Assembly (NCBI GenBank): GCA_009746045.1
Contig: RPFO01001623.1
Coordinates: 1-64,000, forward strand
Direction of reading: 5' to 3'
DNA length: 64,000 nucleotides
DNA from: Mesostigma viride
Taxonomy: Eukaryota > Streptophyta > Mesostigmatophyceae > Mesostigmatales > Mesostigmataceae
Made by a program: the position numbers and the translations under genes
Shown here: one piece after another, positions 1 to 10,037 of the stretch
Layout of the letters: each line of letters starts with the position of its first letter
How positions within the stretch are numbered: position 1 is the first letter of the stretch
The notes under the pieces: model-generated
Databases searched by the model: none
What the model was told of the DNA's origin: nothing
The model's input: the letters and a program-made list of their open reading frames with translations, nothing else

Positions 1-3000
1 TCGGAAATGGATGATGACAAAGAGGACGTGAACATTCGCCTTAAGAGGCACGACGATAACACGGCCGATTGTGTGTTTGGGTCTCGAGGAGTGGCGGATG
101 AGAGGCAGGTCTTCCATGATGCCGCGGAGAAGGTGGTGGAATGGATGATGGGTTGGTCAAATCTTGACGTTCGCATATTCAACCGTCTGACGTCTGATTT
201 CCTTCTCCGGGGAAGTTTCAAGATGGTTGACCGTGCAAGGCAGTCCAGGAACCAGGTATCCGTTTCCATGGCCAGTCCGATCGCACGCATGATTGAGGGG
301 GGCCCTCTTCCGCGCAACCTTGCCTCGAGATTTCGAAAATACCGTGAAGGGCTCGACCGAAAATCAGCAGCGATTTCCCATTCGCGAACCACTTATGGGT
401 CGACGGAGGTGGTAACGGAATTTTTTTGCATTTCCTTGCCAATTGATTCTTTATGAGGGACATAGAGTTGTTTGTATAGAGAGTGAATTGACGAAAGTTG
501 CGACGGCGGTCGCATCTTTTAGTGCGTCGTTCTCTTGTTATGAATCTCTGTTCATTCTGAATTATAACGTTGTTTGTACCTTGACATAATGATGCATTTT
601 TTGTATTGAGTTGCGACGTGGGGCGCATCTTCCTGCTGACTCGTATGTTTTTTCCAATTTTTTTGTTTTGTGTTGCAGATGGAAAAGGGCGGCCCTACAT
701 CGCAGGTGGTCGGCGACTCTCCCCCTAGGGGGGAAGGGTCAGAAGGGCAACCAGTTCAGGCCCAAGGCGCCTCCCCACAACAGCCTCCTCACAAGCGTGC
801 AAGGGAGGGCACGCCGCCCCCAATGGTGGAATCTGGTGTCAGCTTTGCCGCGGTCACTGGGAAGGATGAGTACCACGGTGGTCTTGAGATGGTGGACGAT
901 CCGGTTAAGCGGATTCAGATTGAGCGGTTTGAGCGACTCGCGAATGGCACTCGTGAACAGCAATTCGCGCTGTACCAAGACATCCTTAATGACAAACCTG
1001 AAGTCGCCAAGGTGCCTTATACCTCCAAGCGCACATTCATGCCTCGTTTCGAAACCCTGCTCCAGCAGGAGCTAAGGTTGCGTCGGTTGGCTCAGAATGC
1101 GCCAGAGACAGTAGCCGCCGCGCCCTCCCATGCCGCGCCTGCCGCAGTAGCCCAAAAGAGGGGGGAGAGTGTGCACGAGTCGGCCGCAGTGCCCTCAACC
1201 GCAAGGGATCCCCCCGCGACTTCCAAGCCGGTCGCGACGGGCGATATGCCCCCGCCGCGGCAGAGGGGAAGGGGGAAGGGGGTCGATGGAGGGGAAGTCC
1301 TCGATGTTTTCGATATGACGCTGGGCAATTTGGAAGGTGGCGGGCCGATCTTCGTAAGTCTCCGCCCATTAAATTGATGTCGTGAAATACAATACGCATT
1401 TTTTTGCAATATTCGCCAGACATGTCATTTCCGACAACTAAGCGGATTTTTACTTTCCGTTGAAATGTTCGCAGGGCCGGCAAGAGGATGTTGGTGCAAG
1501 AGAAGCCCGCTCAATGGCGGGAAGCACCCAGGTACATGAGTGCGTCAGATTCCTCTCCGGTTTACTTGTATTGAAAAGGTTTGCGTGCGTATATCCTTGT
1601 TTATTTTTGTAGTAATTTTTTTCTTGTGAATGGACAATCGCGTTTGCTATTTTTACAGGGAAGTCCGTTCGAGCAGCAAGAGGGCGGTGACAGGAGGGGA
1701 AGTGGATCTTACGGTGGTTCCACTGCAGAGGGGGGAAGGGTAAGTTACCGTTGACTTACAAATTGAAAGTTTAGGTTCGTCCTCAATTGACAGAGTTACG
1801 ACGGCCGGCGTTTCTCTACACTTTTCTTACATTAAAAATCTTCCGTTGATAATGTTCTTGCAGGAAGCCGGTCGTCAGGGTGGGGCAAATCTCCAGGGAG
1901 AGGGGGCTATCGCTGTCGGTGAGCCTGTGTCAGAGGGCGCGGGTGGAAGCGACGGCGATACTGCGAAAATGACACGCTTTAAGGAGCAAGCGGATGCTTA
2001 TCAACTGAAGAAGTTGGCAAAGTGGGTTGTGGCCGAGGTGAGAACGGAAACAGCCCCACCTGAGGTACGGAACCAGATGATGACTCTCCATCAAGTCGCT
2101 GAGTTGATCGTGAAGAATGCGTGCGCGCCCGATGGCGCCACACAGCCTGAGGAGATCCCGAGCGCCAAGGCCTTGATAAAGTGGATGGAGGAGAACCTGT
2201 TCGAGGGCAAAGGGAAGGAGAGGAAGTGTAAACTGAAGACGGTGACGATGGCGGACGCCAAGACTCTGATCAAGATGTTGAAGGAACACGATGCCCGCCG
2301 GGACAAGTCTCCGAAGATCGCGAAGGGGTCGAAGAAAGCGGCTGAAGCAGCAGCGGTTGAGGGGAATGAGGTAAGTCTACCTCTGTTGTGAGGGGGGCTT
2401 TGTTCTTGAGGTCCAGTTTCATGTAGGTTGCGACGGCCGGCGTTTCTCAAGTGTGACACTTACTTCCTTTTGACTAACACTTACTTCCTTTCCTGATTTC
2501 GCATCGTTGAGGGAAATGAGCCAAGTGTACCTCTGTTGTGAGGGGGGCTCTGATCTTGAGGTTTAGGTTTCATCTAGGTTGCGACGGCCGGCGTTTCTCA
2601 AGTGTGACATTTACTTTATTCCTTTCGGTTATGCTTTCCTGATTTTTTCATATCATTGTTAAGGGGAACGAGGTAAGTATACCTCTGTCGTGAGGGGGGC
2701 TTTGATGTTGAGGTTCAGGTTTCATGTAGGTTGCGACGGCCGGCGTTTCTCAATCGGCATTTACTTTATTCCTTTTGGTTATGCTTTCCTGATTTTTTCG
2801 CATCAACGCAGTACGTGCAGGCCGAGAGGGCGACCCACGCGGCCATCCTGTACTCAATCAGCCTCGACCAGCACGCGCGCCGCGAGAACATGAAAATAGA
2901 TAGTACGTGGACTGCTGCCGTCGACGAACACCAGAAGGGACTCTCCGAAGCACTTGCGACCTACAAGGGGAAGGCGCTGAAGGGAAAGGGGAAAGGAAAG

Positions 3001-5790
3001 GAGGTGGAGGTTGCGGATGCTCCCGTGTCTCTGCTTGAGAAATGGGAGAAGTCCCCGGTGTCGCAGGATGATGATGACATCCTGGATGTGAACGATGAGA
3101 TCGCGAAGGGCAAACGGTTGCGGAAGCAGCTTGCCGTTCAGCCTCGGGACCTCGATGAGATGTCCAAAGCCTTGGTGCATCGAAATCGGGTGTGGACAAG
3201 GAACCTGTTCGTGGGGCCTCAGAAGCTCCTCGCACGAGACTTGCATCTGTCTAGAGCCGAGCAGAACGCCACCATTTTTGCAAACTCGGAGTCCGACTAC
3301 GGCCACGACAAGCTGGTGATTCCTGTGTGGCGGTACTCGTTCCAGTTTTTGGCTGACCGGTGCCCCAACAGTTTTCATGACTGGATGAAAAAGGAAGGCA
3401 CCCAGCGTCAGCTCGCGCAACTCTTCGGGGAGATGGGGGGGGCACGGACAATGAAGGCTGGCTACGCTCGCGCAATGACTGACAAAGAGATTGATATCTA
3501 CCTGCGAACGAGCTCGGCCAAGGGAATGGCCGAAGCTGCTTCCACCGCGGTTCTGACAGGACCGGCCGATATTCTGGACTCACTTAAGCCCGTGGACGTG
3601 AGAAAGGCCGCGCTTTTGGACAGTTTGTGCAAGTCCGCCTGGGAGATGGCTCCACTCGAGAAGAAGACACCGTTGCCGCCAGCCATTTGCGGCTTTCTCG
3701 TGCTGGACGGGAACCACTTTACCACACTCATCAAATCGGTGAAATTCGAACTGGTCACCGACAATATGACGGTGGACCAAAGATCTGTGTGGTACCAGGC
3801 AATGCTGAATGGTTTCATGAAGGCGGAAAAGCTCAGGGTCGTTGCGCGGGGAGGGAAGGAGCAGGAGGTCACGAAGACCGTGGCCGCGGCGAAGCTGGAG
3901 GAGTGGGCAACTGATTGGACGAATTTCGGGGGGGTGGACGTGCAGATGCTCAAGGGTGAGACCATCCTGCCGACCTGGTGGCAGATCCGTGAACAGAAGG
4001 TAAGCCAGGTTGCGACCGCCGGCGTTTCTATAAGTGGTTTTCTTGTGTTAATTTCAGTATGCCATTAGTTCGGTCAAGATGCGACCGCCGGCGTTTCTAT
4101 AAGGGGTTTTCATGTTCCACCTTAGCATGCCATATTTTGGTCAAGATGCGACCGCCGGCGTTTCTGTCAGTCGTATTCTTGTTCTCAGTTGAGTTGTGCT
4201 TATTTGGGAGGACTGTCGATGTGTCTCTGCGCGTTGTTGCCCTACGGGGATGCAGGTTACCGAACAAGTCGGCAAGATGATCGAAGTTGTCAGGCAGCTC
4301 GGGAACGCCATGAACGCCGAGGACACAGCCCAAGCCAAGGCAACGTGGGGCTCAGCGCTGGGGGATGTGCACCGGGCCTACCAGGCATATGGACCCGTCA
4401 AGAGAGGGAAGGGCGTGTCTCTCCCAACTCCTCTGTACGGCAAGATCTGGGCGATTGTGAAGCCCTTTTGGCAGAAAGGAGAGCAAGCCAAGGCCGAAGG
4501 GGACGGCGCAGGCGACAAGGCAGGAGGGGCTGAAGAGACGGACAAGTGGGGGCCGGACCAGAAGAACTTCATGCAGCGCTGGCTGTTCTGGTGTGAGGAC
4601 CCTTTGAAGCCCGCTGTCGACGGCAAGCCGGCGATCGCACAGGATATCGCGGCTCGGCAAGACTTCCTTGACACGCGCCCTAAAGACAAGGCGCACGAAC
4701 TGTCCATTTTCACCGCGCATCGGGAACTTGCGAGTTTCCAGTACTTCGACAGCCTGATCCAAGCGCCGATCATGTCCTGTGAGGCCCCTCCCAGCAACCT
4801 GATAAAAATAATGGAAGTCGCCAAGAATTTGATAGAGGCGGCAAAGCAATTCGCCCACATCAAGTTCCTGGAGAACCCCGAGCTGATGGCCGCTTGCAAA
4901 CAACTAAACGGGACTTTCGACCCCGTATTGGTGAGGGAGCACGTGTTTGGCGTGAAGCTGAAGGGCACCGTCGCCACGGACCTCGACAAGTTCATCGCCG
5001 ACTGCCGCCTGACCAGAGACTTTTGGCGGGTGATCGTCACGGCCACGAGGGCGATCATTCTCACGCTGAGGGACCTTCCGCCGGCTAAAAGGAAAGTGGT
5101 CGACCAGAAGGACTGGAAGTTCCCGAGAGGGCTGCTCGCTTCCCACCCCCGTCATTTGTATGACGATTTGGGGGTGAAGACCAAACATCTGCTGGGTGTG
5201 CCACAGCAGGAGGCGGCGGCGGAGGAGGAGGTGCAGGCGGCGGCTAAGGAGGAGGGGACTGCCAAGGCCAAGAGGGGGTGGTGGGACAGGCTGGAAGCCT
5301 TCACCTATTGGGACGGGGTGAAGATGGGACCCGACTGGATCGCATACAGGACAATGACATGGAAGGAAAACGAAAAAAGAAAGGATCTGGTGGTGACGAA
5401 GGTGGTGGACGAGTTGTACACGGGGTCTGAAGACCTTCCTGGGAAGCTGAAGGACCAGGCGTTTGCTGTGCTGGACCTGACAGCTGACAGCAACGAGAAG
5501 TGGAGGAACCTGCGCGAGTGGGATCAAGACTGTATTCCGGTCGACAGCCAGATACCCTTACCCTCCTCCCGTTTGAGGTATGCCGCGTGGGATGTGGTTG
5601 ACCAGATCACCAAGGCCCTGTTGAAGGGACCCTCCAGAGTTCTGCTGGTGTTCGGGTTACCCGCCCATATCCGCCGGTGGAAGCGCCTGGTCCGACTTAT
5701 CAAATATCGGCTTCTTGAAGATGGGTGGCAAGACGTCGACATGGACTTTGCCGTGGTCGTGGACGACGAAGACGACGGGGATCATCATTC

Positions 5791-5846
<56 letters not shown>

Positions 5847-7693
5847 GCTCGGAGAAGGAAGAGGTTTACGAGGAGGAAGAGGGGGAGGAGGAAGAGGGGG
5901 AGGAGGATATTGCTGAGGGGCACCCGCCCGGGGTGGGTGGGGGGCAGGCGGAGGGGGAGAAAGGGGATGGGGATGGGGAGGAGGGAGGAGGGGGAGGGGG
6001 AGAGGGACGGGGGAGGAGATGGAAGGGGAGGGAAAAAGCGCAGTCGGGATGATGGAGGCTCGCGGGAGGAGACAATGGGGGGGATGAAGACAAAAGGGGG
6101 GGAGGTAAGCGCCAGCGTGCTGGTGAAGGAGACTCGAGGCCTGTCGTTGGAAACGCCGGCGGGCGTATCTGTGATGAGGAGGGGGATCGCCAGCGGGAGG
6201 GAGGCTCGCGGCCTGTTACTGGAAACGCCGGCGGGCGTATCTGTGATGAGGAGGGGGATCGCCAGCAGGAAGGAGGCTCGCGGCCTGTTACTGGAAACGC
6301 CGGCGGGCGTATCTGTGATGAGGATGGGGATCGCCAGCAGGAAGCAGGCTCGCGGCCTGTTACTGGTAGCGCCGGCGGGCGTTCCCGATTTACGGGAGGC
6401 GGTCGTGTCCAACAGGTGGGAATGAGGCCTCGTCAGGATTCATGGGGACCCCCGGTTGAGGGGACCCCCGCCCTCGCCTCGGTTTCTTTGGGTCTGGGTG
6501 ACGATCCCGTACCGTCGTCAGGAAGGACGGTTGTGATGACTTTGCCCCCCGCTCGACGGGGATGGAGCAATGCCCGAACACGATACTGCTGAATGAGGAT
6601 GACGATCCGGAGCCGTCGGCTGACACGGATTTTGTTGCGAGCACCCCACTGCAGAAGAGGGTATTGGAGGCTCGTAACGTGGAGGGTCCGCCGAAAGTCT
6701 CAGGTGGAGGGCCGGCGTTTGCCGGATTGATGCGCCCGACTGAGGTGGTCGATGTTGAGGCGCCGCCAGGGACATCGGCCGGACACTATACCGCATTGAT
6801 GGAGCCCTTCGATCGACCAAGGATGCCCTTCCACGCTCCAACGGTACATTCGGCCGGTAAATTTCATTTTCAATAAACGAGTTTAATAAGTACCTTAATA
6901 TATATTTCTACATAAGTTTTTTTGCATCAGTCCATGGCTTCATTGATTTCTCACACGACCCTTCCGTATTCATGTTAATTGGCATGTGCTTACGTGCAGG
7001 GAAAGGCGAAGAAGAAACTCCAGTTCGGTTTCCCCGTGGATCCGCGTCTGGGACTGTGTCCAGAGAGGCCGGCCGTGTTGTTGGCCAGGCCGCGGTCGGC
7101 GAACCAGTTGCACAACCGGGGGCGGGAGGGGACGAGCTCCCACCCAACGCACCAACCACGCACCAGCCTTACCGTGCGGTCAGCCAGAAAAAACGTACGA
7201 AGAGTTGATGGCAGAGGCGGCGGCTGCGCAGGGGCAGAAGGCAAAACGTCGGGGAGGGGGCAGGCGAGGGGCGGGGCAGGAGACGGAGGGTGCCGACGAA
7301 CCTGCACAGCCGCAGAAGGGTGGTGGTCAGGGCAGAGATGCGACGGCCGAAAACCGAATCAGGGACGTTCGGCCGGACGTCCGGATGCGCTTTATGGATG
7401 GCGCGAAACTGAGTCGCGGAGGTTGGAGTTCGAAATGGGTAGACGACGTGTGCATAAACTGGGAGCACAAGTACCCCAAGAAGGAAGATTTTCCGCTCTT
7501 TGGCACCCTCCTGGGCAAAGAGAGGGAGAAGGTGGTGTTCAGATGGTTTGATGAAGGGCACGACCTCGGTTGGAGTAATGAGTGCGAGCAAAAGTTTCGT
7601 TTCCCTCTGAAGTTCGCTAGAGAACATGTTACTCTCCTGAAGGAAGGCGCCAGCTGGGACAACATTCCTTCATATCGACCTGGCAAGCGATGA
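1..7693 (+). CDS. Large multi-exon gene of unknown function, 3' part (5' end outside window)
   Basis: I do not recognise the product. Proposed exons: <1-411, 679-1353, 1475-1531, 1659-1739, 1864-2370, 2812-3999, 4256-6415, 6655-6856, 7000-7693. Introns have GTAAGT-like donors and CAG acceptors; all are phase 0 except the last (phase 1), and reading frame is kept across them. The product would exceed 1,900 residues: a Pro/Ala/Gly-rich region (exon 2), a Lys-rich helical segment (1864-2370), two well-conserved-looking globular exons (2812-3999 and 4256-5750), an Asp/Glu tract, four 24-residue repeats, and a basic/globular C-terminus ending at 7693. Oddities: an in-frame TGA at 6050-6052 with the same frame continuing to 6415, and a one-base frame conflict at a run of six A (7188-7193). 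These may mean decay, an unseen intron, or sequence error. A host nuclear gene or a domesticated/mobile-element gene are both possible. Confidence 0.55.
2371..2811 (+). repeat. Intron 5: ~150-bp tandem repeat carrying copies of the exon 5 end and donor
   Basis: Three units start near 2358, 2508 and 2658. Each begins with a version of the exon end GGGGAATGAG followed by the donor region, then CTCTGT..GAGGGGGGCT, then the motif TTGCGACGGCCGGCGTTTCT (about 2429, 2579, 2730). The second unit has lost the GT (reads GAGCCAAGT); the third keeps a strong GTAAGT. The intron is therefore built from tandem copies that include the preceding exon edge. Confidence 0.8.
4000..4255 (+). repeat. Intron 6: ~67-bp tandem repeat with the same intronic motif
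   Basis: The motif TGCGACCGCCGGCGTTTCT occurs near 4010, 4080 and 4147, each with a similar flank (GTCAAGA before it; TATAAG..GGTTTTC after the first two). The same motif in the form CGACGGCCGGCGTTTCT is in intron 4 (about 1795) and three times in intron 5, and weaker forms are in intron 1 (about 497 and 609). Confidence 0.75.
5792..5846 (+). repeat. (GAT)n microsatellite encoding a poly-Asp tract
   Basis: About 18 uninterrupted GAT units lie in frame in the large exon at 4256-6415 and encode aspartate, followed by Glu/Gly-rich sequence. Unit changes would alter acidic tract length without shifting frame. Confidence 0.9.
6128..6387 (+). repeat. 72-bp coding tandem repeat, four copies
   Basis: Units anchored by GCCGGCGGGCG recur near 6149, 6221, 6293 and 6365, a 72-bp period that keeps frame (24 residues per unit). 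In the gene's frame each unit reads like SRPVTGNAGGRICDEEGDRQ. The last copy diverges after the core. All three frames are open here, so composition and continuity with upstream sequence, not openness, decide the frame. Confidence 0.75.
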
Positions 7694-8160
7694 TGGGCGA
7701 GGACTTTGCACGAAATCGCGTTTTGCACGTAATTGCCCACCGCAACGTGGAGAAATGCAGATGTACATAGTAGTTGGATCAGTTACCGTGACTTTGGGCA
7801 GTTTAGTAGTTGGGGTGACGTGTCCAATGTATATATGGTGGGGCGCGTCCAAGGGGGTCCACGCTGATTGAGCACTTGCATGTGTTCTTTCAACATATTC
7901 GGACATGTATGAAATGAATAAATTGTTTGGACGATTGCAAATTGATTGATTGAAGAATGAGATACCATTAATAATTGAAAAATGTAAAACCTCATTGTGA
8001 ATTTGTACTTCAAACTTTCACATGCATGCCCCAAATTGTGCATTTGTGCAGGTTTTAATTATGAGAAGTAGCATTTCTCTACAAATATTGAGAAATTTAG
8101 GGGCACTTGGGGTTGTTGGCCATGTTCATTCATGATAAAATGGACTTTTTATGCTGTAAA
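7694..8160. other. Intergenic, no gene seen
   Basis: AT-richer sequence after the stop codon at 7693. TGTAA, the usual chlorophyte polyadenylation signal, occurs at about 7983-7990 and 8155-8159 but its use is unproven. Confidence 0.4.
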
Positions 8161-8161
8161 A

Positions 8162-9005
8162 TCATATTCCACTAGTCCAAAACGCTGCTTTCATGACGTC
8201 AAAAGTACCAGCAATGGCCCTAGGTTGGAGCAGTAGATGTTGGGGACGCCCCACATGTCCTTGCCCTGGTTGCGAGCCTGGCAGGCCTTGGCATCCGCGA
8301 TGCACTGGGCCGCCTCCGTGTCCTGAGCGTGCTCCGGTAGGCCTCCACGAGGGCGGCCTTGAGCACTGGTTTCTGCAGCGGGTCCCGGTTGCGCTTGAGG
8401 CGGTGCCGGGCGGCCAAGACCTTGGGGTCCTGGCGGTAGAGCGGGCCGGGGCGGCGGCGGGGCATGACCAGCAGGTGCCGGGCCGCCAGCAACGGGGCAC
8501 GGGCCGCAAAGCCCGCAAAAATGGCGGCGTTGGGGGCACCCTTGTCCAGCTCGTCGACGTCCGCCCGGGCGCTTAGGGCCGACAGGTACTCCCGTCGGCA
8601 CCGGTTCCGCTCGTGCTCGGCGTCCGTCCAGTCCTCAGGATCTCCCCGGACCGGGCGTAGAGCAGACCAGTCAGGACGGACCACTGGGGCGCGGCGCGCA
8701 GGGAGAGATACACGATGTGCAATGCAAAATGCGACGAGCTACTCTACCCGGCAGCTATGGTCGTCATCTGCTAGCAATGTGCGTGTGTTGAAAGTGGCAA
8801 GGGCCAAGGATGCCTGCTGGCCCTCCAGGGGAGAATGGCGATGGATGATGGGGGTGGATGCGGCGGGGGGCGGGGGTGGGGGTGGAACGGGGGGGGGAAG
8901 GGAAGCGGAGGAAATAGTGCTTTTCATCGCATTTATTTTGTCCTGCAAGCGTAGGATGCGAGCCTGCCGCTTGCTCGGGGTATTCGGGGTTGGGGCTGAT
9001 TGCAC
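8162..9005 (-). pseudogene. Decayed non-LTR retrotransposon ORF2 fragment (N-terminus, endonuclease start and linker)
   Basis: Reading on the minus strand from 9005, a Gln/Lys-rich coiled segment and Pro-run lead to LALATFNTRTL, the opening strand of LINE apurinic-type endonucleases. The sequence then jumps to RPDWSALRPVRG and the region between endonuclease and RT, which parallels RPDWTCLRPVRG of the longer element at 52530-55455. Most of the endonuclease domain is therefore missing, and at least one frameshift lies near 8330. Dead element. Confidence 0.65.
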
Positions 9006-9139
9006 AACGCCGAGGCCTGCATAGGTAATCTAGCAAACGTTGGGTTTTACGAATCTGACAGTTGACAGATGAGGTAATTGTAGCCCGAAATACCGGCACC
9101 ACCATGGCTTTCACCCGACGGTTAGGTCGAGGCATGGTA

Positions 9140-9277
9140 GTGGAACATATTTCCATCTCCATTCATGTTCATCATCCTGAACGACTCGAAAACGCGGACA
9201 AGATAACGACAGGTTCGAGTTACCATGCTCCGGATTCTCCCGATTTCTGGCCTAGTGCGCTGGTTGTCTCCTTGATA
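9140..9277 (+). mobile_element. Short retroposon, family ending GGTTGTCTCCTTGATA
   Basis: About 138 bp closely matching copies at 51403-51638 and, inverted, 51730-51876. It contains the core TGGTCCGGATTCTCCCGATT in slightly diverged form (CATGCTCCGG) and ends with GGTTGTCTCCTTGATA. No ORF. All copies share the 3' end and differ in 5' extent, as expected for 5'-truncated target-primed insertions. Confidence 0.7.
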
Positions 9278-10037
9278 TTCGTTGCAATGACGAGGGGGCT
9301 CCACGACTCTCAAGAATTTATGCATGTAATTAATTTGATGGAATTACTTTTAAAGCATAAACGTCCTTGTGTTGGAGAGCACAGACTAACACAACAGCAT
9401 TGCTCGATCCCCCACCCAAAAGCATAATGTGCGACAGTGGAGGCTGCACACTGCTGACCAAGTACTTCCATCATTTTACAAATCGAATCTTGGCCCTATG
9501 GTTCTTGGATAACACACCACTTGTACGTTGCCTCCCTAGCATACAAATTTTCAATGAATAGAAAAACAGCTGCCACATGTGAAATAATACACAAAAGGCC
9601 AACAGCACCCAGGCAGAAGGCTTCCAAGGCGGAAATGCCCCGAATTCCCTCGGTCTTCTACTACCCACTGGCACCACAAACACTAAATCCAGGATAGACC
9701 AACGAGAAACGCGGCGTAAACGTCTGCCAGGAGCGCACATTGTGGGAAGACAGGACATGTCTGATTCGATACAGATGCCAGAAACCACGCCCGGTGCATA
9801 ACGCCGCAAGGACACCGTGGCAGACATCCATGACTTGAAATCAAGGGCCAGCGGTGTCGCATGTCACCAGCCTGTCTGCAACGAGATCCAGATGGGTATC
9901 ATAGTAACGGCAACGGGTGGCATTTTCTTCCATCAAAACTGGCCTCTCCCTCATTAAAAAGGACGAGTCGCTGACCCTTTTCTCCACCACGCTACCACGT
10001 TGCATCGCCGGCCAGCGCTGCATGCCACGCTACCACG
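9278..10037. other. Intergenic, no gene seen
   Basis: No ORF with recognisable protein character and no clear repeat. It would hold the 3' UTR of the minus-strand coiled-coil gene that ends at 10038. Confidence 0.4.

Noticed and set aside
5715-6425. Alternative frame through the GAT tract (poly-Met, then Arg-rich)
   Set aside because: The Asp frame continues from the upstream globular exon without a break; the Met frame has no upstream continuity.
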